Source of the DNA: CTSOIL-112 sp049291875
Lineage (GTDB): Bacteria; Pseudomonadota; Gammaproteobacteria; Burkholderiales; Burkholderiaceae
Direction of reading: 5' to 3'
DNA length: 56,900 nt
NCBI GenBank assembly: GCA_049291875.1
Contig: JBATQE010000042.1
Coordinates: 1 to 56,900, forward strand
A model generated the notes under the pieces. That model was given only the letters and a program-made list of their open reading frames with translations, did not search any database and was not told the DNA's origin. A program made the translations under genes and the position numbers. Numbering within the stretch: position 1 is the stretch's first letter; every line of letters starts with the position of its first letter. Below, piece after piece: positions 35,918-44,551 of the stretch.

Positions 35918-38533
35918 TTACGCATTCCCTTCCAAAAAGTCCTGCGCGAAGCGTTGCAGTACGCCGCCCGCTTCGTAGATGCTGACTTCTTCGGCGGTGT
36001 CGAGGCGGCAGGTCACGGGGATGTGGACGGTTTCGCCGTTTTTGCGGTGAACGACGACGGTGAGGTCGGCGCGGGGTTTGCGTTCGCCAATGACGTCGAA
36101 GGTTTCGGTGCCGTCGATGCCGTAGGTGTGGCGGTTTTCACCGGCTTTGAATTCGAGCGGCAGCACGCCCATGCCGACGAGGTTGGTGCGGTGGATGCGC
36201 TCGAAGCCTTCGGCCACAATGGCTTCGACACCGGCCAGACGCACGCCTTTGGCCGCCCAGTCACGCGAGGAGCCTTGACCGTAGTCGGCGCCGGCGATGA
36301 TGATCAGCGGTTGTTTGCGGTTCATATAGGTTTCGATCGCTTCCCACATGCGCATCACTTGGCCTTCGGGTTCTACGCGGGCGAGTGAGCCTTGTTTCAC
36401 GCTGCCGTCCGGATTTTTCACCATTTCGTTGAATAGTTTCGGGTTGGCGAATGTGGCGCGTTGTGCAGTCAAATGGTCACCTCGGTGGGTGGCGTAGCTG
36501 TTGAAGTCTTCTTCAGGTAAGCCCATTTTGTGCAGGTATTCGCCCGCCGCGCTGTCCATCAAAATGGCGTTGGATGGCGACAGGTGGTCGGTGGTGATGT
36601 TGTCCGGCAATACGGCGAGCGGACGCATACCTTTGAGCGTGCGCTCACCGGCCAACGCGCCTTCCCAGTAGGGCGGACGGCGGATGTAGGTAGACATCGG
36701 ACGCCAGTCGTACAGCGGGCTTGGGGCTTTTTCTACTGCGCCCAGATCAAACATCGGGATGTAGATTTGCTTGAATTGCTCCGGTTTGACGTGTTGTTCC
36801 ACGATGGCGTCGATTTCTTCGTCGGTCGGCCAGAGGTCTTTCAGGCGAATTTCTTTGCCGTCCACCACGGCCAAGACGTCTTTTTCAATGTCAAAACGCA
36901 CGGTACCAGCGATGGCGTAGGCCACAACCAATGGCGGCGAGGCGAGGAAGGCTTGTTTCGCATACGGGTGAATGCGGCCGTCGAAGTTGCGGTTGCCTGA
37001 CAATACGGCGGTGGCGTACAAATCGCGGGCTATGATTTCTTGCTGGATGTTCGGATCAAGCGCGCCGCTCATGCCGTTACAGGTGGTGCAGGCGTAGGCG
37101 ACGATGCCAAAGCCGAGTTTTTCCAGTTCAGGCAACAGACCGGATGATTCGAGGTAGAGTTTGGCGACTTTGGAGCCGGGCGCGAACGAGGTTTTCACCC
37201 ACGGTTTGCGCACGAGGCCGAGTTCGTTTGCCCGTTTGGCGAGCAAACCGGCGGCCACGACGTTGCGCGGATTCGAGGTATTGGTGCACGAGGTGATTGC
37301 GGCGATGATGACCGCGCCATCTGGCATCAGGCCATCGGCTTCTTGCGCTTTGGCTTTATCCAGATCCACCGCGATGCCGCGTTCGGCCAAGTCTGAAGTC
37401 GGCAAGCGTTTGTGCGGATTGGATGGCCCCGCCATATTGCGCACCACGGTGGACAAGTCAAACGTCAATACGCGTTCGTATTCGGCGGTTTTCAGGGCGT
37501 CCGCCCACAGGCCGGTTTGTTTGGCGTATTGCTCCACCAGTGCGACTTGCTCCGGCTCGCGACCGGTCAATTTCAGATAATCAATGGTTTGCTGGTCGAT
37601 GTAGAACATCGCCGCCGTTGCGCCGTATTCAGGGCACATATTGGAAATGGTCGCACGATCGCCAATCGACAAGCTGTCGGCGCCATCGCCAAAAAATTCC
37701 ACATAGGCACCGACCACGCGCTCTTTGCGCAAAAATTCGGTCAAGGCCAAGACGATGTCGGTCGCGGTGATGCCGGGTTGACGTTTGCCGGTCAGTTTCA
37801 CACCAACGATGTCCGGCAAACGCATCATGGACGCGCGGCCCAGCATCACGGTTTCGGCTTCCAAACCACCCACGCCAATCGCAATCACGCCCAAGGCATC
37901 CACATGCGGCGTGTGGCTGTCGGTGCCGACGCAGGTGTCGGGGAAGGCAACGCCGTTGCGGTTTTGAATCACCGGCGACATTTTTTCGAGGTTGATTTGG
38001 TGCATGATGCCGTTGCCCGCTGGGATCACGTTGACGTTTTCAAACGCGGTCGCGCACCAGTCGATGAAGTGGAAACGGTCTTCGTTGCGGCGATCTTCGA
38101 TGTCACGGTTTTTCTGGAAGGCGTCGGGGTCGTAGCCGCCGCATTCCACCGCCAATGAGTGGTCAACGATCAATTGCGTTTGCACCACTGGATTGACTTT
38201 GGCCGGATCGCCGCCTTGATCGGCAATCGCATCGCGCAAACCGGCCAGATCCACCAAGGCGGTTTGGCCGAGAATGTCGTGGCACACCACACGGGCAGGA
38301 AACCATGGGAAATCAACTTCGCGCTTGCGCTCGATCAATTGGTTCAGCCATTCGTTCAAGGTGGCGGCATCGGTGCCGTTGTCCGCGGCTTTGCGCACCA
38401 GTTGCTCGGCCAGCACGCGGCTGGTATACGGCAGAGTGGCGTAGGCGCCGGGTTTGATGGCGTCAACGGCGGCATGCGCGTCGTAAAAATCGACAGTGCT
38501 GTTGGGTAAAGGCTTGCGGTATTGTGTGTTCAT
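35918..38533 (-). CDS. acnD: 2-methylcitrate dehydratase AcnD (Fe-S)
   Basis: This 871-aa aconitase-family enzyme starts MNTQYRKPLPNSTVDFYDAHAAVDAI, as AcnD does. The 4Fe-4S ligands are in ITSCTNTSNP and ACTTCNG. AGADYGQGSSRDWAAKG near 750 is the swivel-domain signature. It dehydrates 2-methylcitrate to 2-methylaconitate in propionate breakdown, and needs PrpF. It follows prpC on the minus strand, with a 67-bp palindromic repeat between. Upstream of its start, two 9-bp direct repeats ATATCGTTG (38564-38572, 38575-38583) of unknown meaning occur. Confidence 0.96.
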   Translation of the reverse strand: MNTQYRKPLPNSTVDFYDAHAAVDAIKPGAYATLPYTSRVLAEQLVRKAADNGTDAATLNEWLNQLIERKREVDFPWFPARVVCHDILGQTALVDLAGLRDAIADQGGDPAKVNPVVQTQLIVDHSLAVECGGYDPDAFQKNRDIEDRRNEDRFHFIDWCATAFENVNVIPAGNGIMHQINLEKMSPVIQNRNGVAFPDTCVGTDSHTPHVDALGVIAIGVGGLEAETVMLGRASMMRLPDIVGVKLTGKRQPGITATDIVLALTEFLRKERVVGAYVEFFGDGADSLSIGDRATISNMCPEYGATAAMFYIDQQTIDYLKLTGREPEQVALVEQYAKQTGLWADALKTAEYERVLTFDLSTVVRNMAGPSNPHKRLPTSDLAERGIAVDLDKAKAQEADGLMPDGAVIIAAITSCTNTSNPRNVVAAGLLAKRANELGLVRKPWVKTSFAPGSKVAKLYLESSGLLPELEKLGFGIVAYACTTCNGMSGALDPNIQQEIIARDLYATAVLSGNRNFDGRIHPYAKQAFLASPPLVVAYAIAGTVRFDIEKDVLAVVDGKEIRLKDLWPTDEEIDAIVEQHVKPEQFKQIYIPMFDLGAVEKAPSPLYDWRPMSTYIRRPPYWEGALAGERTLKGMRPLAVLPDNITTDHLSPSNAILMDSAAGEYLHKMGLPEEDFNSYATHRGDHLTAQRATFANPKLFNEMVKNPDGSVKQGSLARVEPEGQVMRMWEAIETYMNRKQPLIIIAGADYGQGSSRDWAAKGVRLAGVEAIVAEGFERIHRTNLVGMGVLPLEFKAGENRHTYGIDGTETFDVIGERKPRADLTVVVHRKNGETVHIPVTCRLDTAEEVSIYEAGGVLQRFAQDFLEGNA

Positions 38534-38742
38534 GTCAAACTTCCTCGTAAAGTATAAAAATCAATATCGTTGCGATATCGTTGTTGTAACAAACTTTATT
38601 CCGACGCAAGCGGATAGGCGGTCATGATGGACATGCGCGGGAATAAGGTCTGTTTAATGGTTTGGCTATTTTGAGGGACAACGCTGGGCAAATCTAATCA
38701 TTTGGCCAACGTTATCAAACACCATTCAAGCGCCATTGAGCG

Positions 38743-38809
38743 ACGTCATGCCGAACTTAATTCGGCATCTCCTTGTCTGGGAGATTGCGGGGCAAGCCCG
38801 CAATGACGT
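38743..38809. repeat. MITE-like repeat with ACGTCAT terminal inverted repeats
   Basis: ACGTCAT (38743-38749) and ATGACGT (38803-38809) bracket internal hairpins GCCGAA...TTCGGC, TCTCC...GGAGA and TTGCGGG...CCCGCAA. Such elements (CGTCATGCCGAA... / ...CCCGCAATGACG) are dispersed in many proteobacterial genomes. It sits within the prp operon between prpC and acnD. Confidence 0.74.
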
Positions 38810-38849
38810 ACTTATGCTCAATAACGTCTTTAACTCTGTTTCAATCAGC

Positions 38850-40010
38850 TTATTTACGTTTGCTGATCGCTACAAATTTCAAGTCTTCCGGACCTGTGTA
38901 GTTTGCGCTTGGACGGATGATCTTGTTGTCCTGACGCTGTTCAATCACATGTGCGCTCCAGCCTGCGGTACGAGCGACGACGAACAACGGGGTGAACATC
39001 GCAGTCGGCACGCCCATCAGGTTGTACGATACGGCGCTGAACCAGTCCAGATTCGGGAACATTTTTTTGATTTCCCACATCACGGATTCGAGACGCTCGG
39101 CGACGTCGTACATGCGCATATCGCCTTGCTCTTTACCCAAATCGTGCGCCACTTTTTTGATCACGACGTTGCGCGGGTCGGCGATGGTGTACACCGGATG
39201 ACCAAAGCCAATCACGACTTCTTTGCGTTCTACGCGATCACGAATGTCGGCTTCGGCTTCGTCAGGCGAGCCGTAGCGTTGTTGGATTTCAAACGCCACT
39301 TCGTTCGCGCCGCCGTGTTTTGGACCGCGCAATGCACCAATACCGGCGCAGATGGATGAGTACATGTCCGAGCCGGTACCTGCCACCACGCGTGAGGCGA
39401 AGGTGGAGGCGTTGAACTCGTGTTCTGCGTACAAAATCAATGAGATGTGCATGGCTTTAACCCATGAATCAGGGCATTTTTTGCCGTGCAACAGGGTTAG
39501 GAAGTGACCGCCGATGGAGTCGTCATCGGTTTCCACTTCAATGCGTTTGCCATTGTGCGCAAAATGGTACCAGTAAAGCAGCATGGAGCTGTGGCATGCC
39601 ATCAATTTGTCGGCAATGTCGCGTGCGCCGGCGTAATTGTGGTCGTCTTTCTCAGGTGTGACGCAGCCCAGAACCGATACGCCGGTGCGCATCACGTCCA
39701 TTGGGTGTGCGGACGGTGGCAATTGTTCCAAAGCGACTTTGACCGCTTGCGGCAGGCCGCGCATGCGTTGCAATTTCGCTTTGTAGTTGGCCAATTGGGT
39801 TTTGGTCGGCAATGTGCCGTGTACCAACAAATGCGCGACTTCTTCAAATTCGCATTTGAGTGCCAAGTCCATGATGTCGTAACCACGGTAGTGCAAATCG
39901 TTGCCCGAGCGGCCAACGGTACACAGTGCGGTATTGCCTGCGGCCACGCCGGACAGGGCAACGGATTTTTTCGGCTTGAAGGTTGCGGTGGTTGCGGTTT
40001 CTTTACTCAT
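38850..40010 (-). CDS. prpC: 2-methylcitrate synthase
   Basis: A 386-aa citrate-synthase-family protein that condenses propionyl-CoA with oxaloacetate. Family signatures: LHYRGYDIMDLA, PPSAHPMDVMRTGVSVLG, then the catalytic-region LILYAEHEFNASTFASRV, LRGPKHGGANEVA and GFGHPVYTIADPRN. I prefer the ATG at 40010 (MSKETATTATFKPKKSVAL), which has GGAGA eight bases upstream, to the ATG five codons earlier. It lies between prpB and acnD, with 46 bp or more to prpB. Confidence 0.95.
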   Translation of the reverse strand: MSKETATTATFKPKKSVALSGVAAGNTALCTVGRSGNDLHYRGYDIMDLALKCEFEEVAHLLVHGTLPTKTQLANYKAKLQRMRGLPQAVKVALEQLPPSAHPMDVMRTGVSVLGCVTPEKDDHNYAGARDIADKLMACHSSMLLYWYHFAHNGKRIEVETDDDSIGGHFLTLLHGKKCPDSWVKAMHISLILYAEHEFNASTFASRVVAGTGSDMYSSICAGIGALRGPKHGGANEVAFEIQQRYGSPDEAEADIRDRVERKEVVIGFGHPVYTIADPRNVVIKKVAHDLGKEQGDMRMYDVAERLESVMWEIKKMFPNLDWFSAVSYNLMGVPTAMFTPLFVVARTAGWSAHVIEQRQDNKIIRPSANYTGPEDLKFVAISKRK

Positions 40011-40056
40011 TGTGCTTGTCTCCATGAGGTTAAGGTTAGTGAATAAGGGTAGAGCA

Positions 40057-40938
40057 TTATTTATTTAGGAATAAATCCAGCTTGTCTTCGTACGCTTGAT
40101 AGCCGATGGAGGCGTACAGCTCCATACGGGTTTGCATCGTGTCCACTACGCCGGATTGCGTGCCGTTTTGGCGCAGGCTGTTGTAGACATTCAGCGCTGC
40201 TTTGTTTGCCGCGCGGAACGCGGACAGCGGGTAGAGTGTCATGGCGACGCCGACTTCGCGCAATTCATCGGTGGTGAACAACGGCGTTTGGCCAAATTCG
40301 GTCAAGTTGGCCAGAATTGGTACGTTTGGCAGGGCTTTGACGAAGGCGCTGTACATGTCCAAGGTAATGGCGGCTTCTGGGAACAGGCCGTCTGCACCGG
40401 CTTCGATGTATTTGCTCGCGCGTTCAATCGCGGCATCCAAGCCTTCGTTGGCAATCGCGTCGGTACGCGCCATGATGAAGAATGATTCGTCGGTACGCGC
40501 ATCGACCGCCGCTTTGATGCGATCAACCATTTCGTCGGCTGGGACGATGGCTTTGTTCGGGCGGTGGCCGCAACGCTTCGCGCCGACTTGATCCTCAATG
40601 TGCATGGCGGCAACGCCTGCTTTGATCATGCTTTTGGTGGTGCGTGCGACATTAAATGCCGACGGGCCAAAGCCGGTGTCTACGTCCACCAGCAAAGGCA
40701 GATCGCAAATATCGGTGATGCGGCGTGCGTCAATCAGGACGTCTTCCAAACCGGTGATGCCCAGATCAGGTACGCCGAGCGAGCCTGCTGCCACACCGCC
40801 GCCGGAAACGTAGATGGCTTTAAAGCCGGCTTGTTGTGCGAGCAGGGCGTGATTGGCGTTGATCGCGCCGACGATCTGCAACGGTGATTCTTCTTTTAGG
40901 GCTTGCCGAAAACGTTGGCCGGCTGTTAATGAACTCAT
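40057..40938 (-). CDS. prpB: 2-methylisocitrate lyase
   Basis: The 293-aa enzyme cleaves 2-methylisocitrate to pyruvate and succinate. KRCGH at 121-125 is the active-site motif of the isocitrate lyase/PEP mutase superfamily, with D85 and D87 (VDVDTGFG) binding magnesium. The N-terminal AGQRFRQALKEESPLQIVGAINANHALLAQQAGFKAIYVSGGGVAA is typical of PrpB. It is the first gene of the leftward prp operon; GGAGGTTACTC precedes the ATG. No prpR regulator is present in the window. Confidence 0.96.
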   Translation of the reverse strand: MSSLTAGQRFRQALKEESPLQIVGAINANHALLAQQAGFKAIYVSGGGVAAGSLGVPDLGITGLEDVLIDARRITDICDLPLLVDVDTGFGPSAFNVARTTKSMIKAGVAAMHIEDQVGAKRCGHRPNKAIVPADEMVDRIKAAVDARTDESFFIMARTDAIANEGLDAAIERASKYIEAGADGLFPEAAITLDMYSAFVKALPNVPILANLTEFGQTPLFTTDELREVGVAMTLYPLSAFRAANKAALNVYNSLRQNGTQSGVVDTMQTRMELYASIGYQAYEDKLDLFLNK

Positions 40939-41160
40939 GAGTAACCTCCTTAATTGACGATATAAAATTGGGTGTTTTGTTGATAGGATTCATCCAGTTG
41001 TTGTACTTTATGCAAATATTCTTACAAGAGATTGACTGGTGAAAAAACGGTAGCTTTTTTATTTCAAATGTTCCATGCGTGTGATGGCTTCTACTGCTAA
41101 AATACAAGTGGCTCAGATAGAGAGCGTGAGAATCGTATTTGATCAAAAGGAGTGCAATAC

Positions 41161-41892
41161 ATGAAACTTCACAGCGACAGTTTTCCGGATAATGGCGTGA
41201 TTCCAGCGGAGTTTGCCTTTGCGCAAATTGATCAAAAAGTGCGCGTGCGTTTTGCAGACAATAAAAATCCGCATCTGGCATGGGCCGAAGTGCCCGAAGG
41301 CACGCAATCGTTCGTCATTTTGTGTGTGGACGACTGCGCACCGACTGACCCGACGGATGTGAATCAAGTGGATCGTGAAGTGCCCGCCGATTTGCCGCGC
41401 GATGATTTTATCCACTGGATTTTGATCAATATTCCTGCGTCTACGCGCGAAATCGCCGCAGGACAGTTTTCCAATCAAGTCACGCCGCGCGGTAAAGCCG
41501 GCCCCGTTGTACCGATCAAAGAATTCAGTGAAACCTTGATGCGTCACGGCATCAACGACTATACCCACTGGTTTGCCAACGACCACGATATGGCTGGTGA
41601 TTACTACGGTTATGACGGCCCATGTCCACCGTGGAATGACTCCATCGTGCATAAATATACCTTTACGCTGTATGCCTTGGACATCCCTGAATTGAGCATG
41701 CCGCTGGCGAGTAAACTCAATATCAGCGCGGTACAGCGCCGTATGGAGGGGCATATTTTGGATCAAGCCAGTTGGTCGGGTGTATACACGCTTACGCCGC
41801 GTCTGGCCTCGGCGCTGTCCATTGATAGCGGTACGGGCGGCATCGGTGACGGTACGGGCGATGCTGCTGCCAACTCGGCAGAGCCGAGCTAA
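41161..41892 (+). CDS. YbhB/YbcL-type PEBP-family protein
   Basis: A 243-aa phosphatidylethanolamine-binding-protein family member of the bacterial YbhB/YbcL branch, with NKNPHLAWAEVPEGTQSFVILCVDDCAP and the HWILINIPA and YYGYDGPCPPWNDSIVHKYTFTLYALD motifs (GxxGPxPP...H-Y-F). It has a Ser/Gly-rich acidic tail. The physiological ligand is not known. AAAAGGAG stands nine bases before the ATG at 41161. It is divergent from prpB, and the RNase gene begins shortly after. Confidence 0.9.
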   Translation: MKLHSDSFPDNGVIPAEFAFAQIDQKVRVRFADNKNPHLAWAEVPEGTQSFVILCVDDCAPTDPTDVNQVDREVPADLPRDDFIHWILINIPASTREIAAGQFSNQVTPRGKAGPVVPIKEFSETLMRHGINDYTHWFANDHDMAGDYYGYDGPCPPWNDSIVHKYTFTLYALDIPELSMPLASKLNISAVQRRMEGHILDQASWSGVYTLTPRLASALSIDSGTGGIGDGTGDAAANSAEPS

Positions 41893-41907
41893 TTGAAACG
41901 GCTCACT

Positions 41908-42462
41908 ATGACACGTCGGACGTTACAGATTCTGGTTGTGGTGCTGTCGCTGGCCTTGCTGGCGGCGTGTTTTCGCATTTATCATTTGAGCTCGGATGCC
42001 CATTCGGGATCGAAATCGACCATTGCCACGCAAAAAAATACGGCCAACCGCACCAATGAGGGTGTGACGTCAGAGGTCAGTGCCAAAAGCAACAATGGTT
42101 CGGGCAAACGTGCTACCGAATCATCCAACGCTAAAGCCGATGCAGATTATGCCGGCGGCATCGGGACGATAGACTATGCGGCCTTGCCCAAAGAAGCGCA
42201 AACGGTGATTGGTATGATTCAAAAGCGTGCCAGTTTTCCCTATCGCCAAGACGGGCAAACATTCAGCAACCGCGAACGGATTTTGCCCGGCCAACCGCGC
42301 GGCTACTATCAAGAATACACCGTGCCGACTCCCGGTGCGGACAATCGCGGTGCGCGCCGAATTATTTCCGGTCAAGGAACGACGGGAGATAATGCCAATA
42401 GCGGCGAATACTATTACACCAGCGATCACTACCGCAGTTTTGCGCGGGTACGGATGGAGTGA
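41908..42462 (+). CDS. Barnase-like secreted ribonuclease (T1/N1 family)
   Basis: The 184-aa protein has an N-terminal hydrophobic export segment (about 5-20) ending LLAAC, a plausible lipobox with Cys21, a long Ser/Lys/Asn-rich linker (about 30-85), and a barnase fold. The catalytic residues are visible: E136 (YYQEYTV), R150/R151 (GARRII) and H174 (TSDHYRSF). It should be an extracellular or membrane-tethered RNase. The ATG at 41908 is favoured over an upstream TTG. The gene overlaps the ribosome binding site of its inhibitor gene. Confidence 0.9.
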   Translation: MTRRTLQILVVVLSLALLAACFRIYHLSSDAHSGSKSTIATQKNTANRTNEGVTSEVSAKSNNGSGKRATESSNAKADADYAGGIGTIDYAALPKEAQTVIGMIQKRASFPYRQDGQTFSNRERILPGQPRGYYQEYTVPTPGADNRGARRIISGQGTTGDNANSGEYYYTSDHYRSFARVRME

Positions 42463-42464
42463 GC

Positions 42465-42959
42465 ATGAATCCAATTAAAACCGAATTGTGGTCGCGCATC
42501 GTGGGCAAATGGGTTGAGTGCCATATCGCTGAGGTGTCCGAGGCATCTCAATCGGCAGCTGCCGACGGTGTTGGTCGTGACGATGGCCTTGGTGATTATC
42601 TGGCGGTGTACACTACCGAGCTGGGGGCGGATGTGCGCACGGTGGACGTACGTAAAGTGATCGACGCGAGCGATGCTGCTGAAGTATTGGCGCTATTGGC
42701 CGCACGTTTGAGTTTTCCTGACTATTTCGGGCAAAATTTAGACGCGCTGTACGATGTGACCGGTGAGTATGCCGACCGTTTGCAGGCGCAATTGGATGCG
42801 CAGGACGGTTCTGTGCCACAAGTATGGTTGATACACAGCGATGCGGTGCAGAGCAAAATGCTGTTTCCTATCATGGATACACTCAAAGATGCGATGAGCG
42901 AACTCACGGGCGTCGGCTTGAGCATACTTTGGGTGGTCACGGATGCCAACACGGTGTAA
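42465..42959 (+). CDS. Barstar-family RNase inhibitor
   Basis: A 164-aa protein whose second half (about 55-125: VRTVDVRKVIDASDAAEVLALLAARLSFPDYFGQNLDALYDVTGEYADRL) is a barstar domain with the FPDYFGQNLDALYD signature that plugs the RNase active site. An N-terminal extension of about 50 residues (MNPIKTELWSRIVGKWVECH...) is not part of classical 90-aa barstar. GGAG lies 5 bp before the ATG at 42465, inside the RNase stop region, so RNase and inhibitor are translated in step. Confidence 0.92.
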   Translation: MNPIKTELWSRIVGKWVECHIAEVSEASQSAAADGVGRDDGLGDYLAVYTTELGADVRTVDVRKVIDASDAAEVLALLAARLSFPDYFGQNLDALYDVTGEYADRLQAQLDAQDGSVPQVWLIHSDAVQSKMLFPIMDTLKDAMSELTGVGLSILWVVTDANTV

Positions 42960-43093
42960 TATTTGCTTTACTCGTGTAGGCACGCTATCTGCATGCAAAA
43001 ATAGACAACGCTGGTTAAAATCGCATCAATACCATTTTGGCTTTGATGGCACCATTTAAAAATCAGCCGCAAAAATCAACAAAAGAGATGATT

Positions 43094-43540
43094 ATGAACA
43101 GTATTTTAGTGATTCACGGTCCGAATTTAAATTTATTGGGCACACGCGAACCCGAGGTCTATGGTTCGCAAACCTTGGCGGATGTGAATCAACATTTACA
43201 GCAGCAGGCGCAGGAATGGGGTCTTGCGTTGGAGACCTACCAGAGCAATCACGAAGGTGAGATCGTCGAGGCGATTCACCGTGCGCGAGGACGGCATCAA
43301 GCCATCATCATCAATCCGGCGGCGTTCACGCACACCAGCGTTGCGGTTCGTGATGCACTCGCGGGCGTGGCGATTCCGTTCATTGAAGTGCATTTGTCCA
43401 ATGTCCATCAACGCGAACCATTCCGTCACCACTCCTTCATGTCCGATTTGGCGGTTGGGGTGATCTGCGGTTTGGGTGCTTATGGCTATGAAGCGGCTTT
43501 ATCCTACTGGGCGCAAAAACTGAAGGCAAAATCTGCTTAA
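43094..43540 (+). CDS. aroQ: Type II 3-dehydroquinate dehydratase
   Basis: The 148-aa protein starts NSILVIHGPNLNLLGTREPEVYG, with the catalytic Tyr in YGSQTL, then YQSNHEGEIVEAIH, IIINPAAFTHTSVAVRDAL and EVHLSNVHQREPFRHHS, the signature series of type II dehydroquinases (shikimate pathway). I chose the ATG at 43094, six bases after AAAGAG. In many Proteobacteria aroQ precedes accB-accC, as here. Confidence 0.96.
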   Translation: MNSILVIHGPNLNLLGTREPEVYGSQTLADVNQHLQQQAQEWGLALETYQSNHEGEIVEAIHRARGRHQAIIINPAAFTHTSVAVRDALAGVAIPFIEVHLSNVHQREPFRHHSFMSDLAVGVICGLGAYGYEAALSYWAQKLKAKSA

Positions 43541-43919
43541 ATGAACTCATCAGGACGCTATCGATTATAAAAATAAATAAGATGGCGTTAAATACGCTCT
43601 TGTTTTGAAGGTTTTAAAAATCTGAACGTTCGTTCTATTTAACTTGTTTTAGCGAAAAATATCGAAAAATAAGCGAAAATAAGTCACTTTCACGAATTTT
43701 AAGGCGTATAATCGCACTCCAATCATATGTGTACTTTTCAAGGCTGTATGAGGTGCTGTGCTGCTTGGCTGTTTGGGCTTTGAGTGGTTTCGCATCAAAT
43801 ACGTGTTCATTGGATCATTGTGCCGCCTATTTATTTTTGTGTTGAATCATGGCGGCGCAGCATATACCCATCGATGGCGACATCGATCCCAATCCAATAA
43901 TTCTAAAGGAGCGAGCAGA
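43541..43919 (+). promoter_or_regulatory. accBC promoter with phased A-tracts and long leader
   Basis: This ~380-bp gap contains CGAAAAATA at 43653 and 43663 and CGAAAATA at 43674, spaced 10-11 bp (one helical turn), just upstream of a perfect -10 TATAAT (43707-43712); the -35 is weak (TCACTT). A start near 43719 leaves a ~200-nt leader before accB. AAAGGAG (43905-43911) is the ribosome binding site. In E. coli accBC also has a long leader and is autoregulated; parallel control here is inference. Confidence 0.6.
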
Positions 43920-44384
43920 ATGGATTTGCGTAAACTCAAAACACTGATTGATTTGGTGTCTGAATCGGAAGTATCAGAGTTGGAAATTACTGAGGCCGAA
44001 GGCAAGGTGCGTATCGTTAAAGGCGGCGGCTCCGTCATGGTGTCTGCTCCGCAAGTGGTACACAGCGCACCAGCGGTCGCTGCGGCACCTGTGGCGGCAG
44101 CGCCTGCCGCCGCGGCTCCAGCACCTGCTGCTGCCCCGGCACAAGAAGCCGGCACGCCAGTCAAATCACCGATGGTCGGTACGTTCTACGCTGCATCCGC
44201 GCCGGGCGCTGCGCCGTACGTCACAGTTGGTACTGCGGTGAAAAAAGGCCAAACCCTGTGCATCATTGAGGCCATGAAGTTGCTCAATGAAATCGAAGCG
44301 GAAACCGATGGCGTGATCAAACAAATTTTGGTTGAAAATGCCGAGCCGGTGGAATACGGTCAAGTGTTGTTCATCATTGGCTGA
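43920..44384 (+). CDS. accB: Biotin carboxyl carrier protein of acetyl-CoA carboxylase
   Basis: A 154-aa BCCP. The N-terminal dimerisation part (MDLRKLKTLIDLVSESEVSELEITEAEGKVRI) is followed by an Ala/Pro linker (about 44-78) and a biotinyl domain with K120 in IIEAMKLLNEIE as the biotinylated lysine. KSPMVGTFY and the AAPYV thumb are present. The ATG at 43920 has AAAGGAG eight bases upstream; the open frame further up belongs to the leader. It carries the carboxyl group between AccC and AccAD. Confidence 0.97.
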   Translation: MDLRKLKTLIDLVSESEVSELEITEAEGKVRIVKGGGSVMVSAPQVVHSAPAVAAAPVAAAPAAAAPAPAAAPAQEAGTPVKSPMVGTFYAASAPGAAPYVTVGTAVKKGQTLCIIEAMKLLNEIEAETDGVIKQILVENAEPVEYGQVLFIIG

Positions 44385-44551
44385 TGATTTGAGCCGATGC
44401 GATGCGTAGGTCATTGTGGAGCTACGCAGATACCGTGTCGAATGTTCTGAAAATGATTCCGAATAGTGCCATTGCGCCTTACTCGCTCAAATCATCGAAA
44501 ACGATAGAGCCATGTTTGGTGCATGTGTACCCAATTTGATGAAAGCGTGCT

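Noticed and set aside
43758..43919. N-terminal extension of accB
   Set aside because: The BCCP family N-terminus MDLRKLK begins at 43920 with a strong Shine-Dalgarno; the upstream part is leader RNA.
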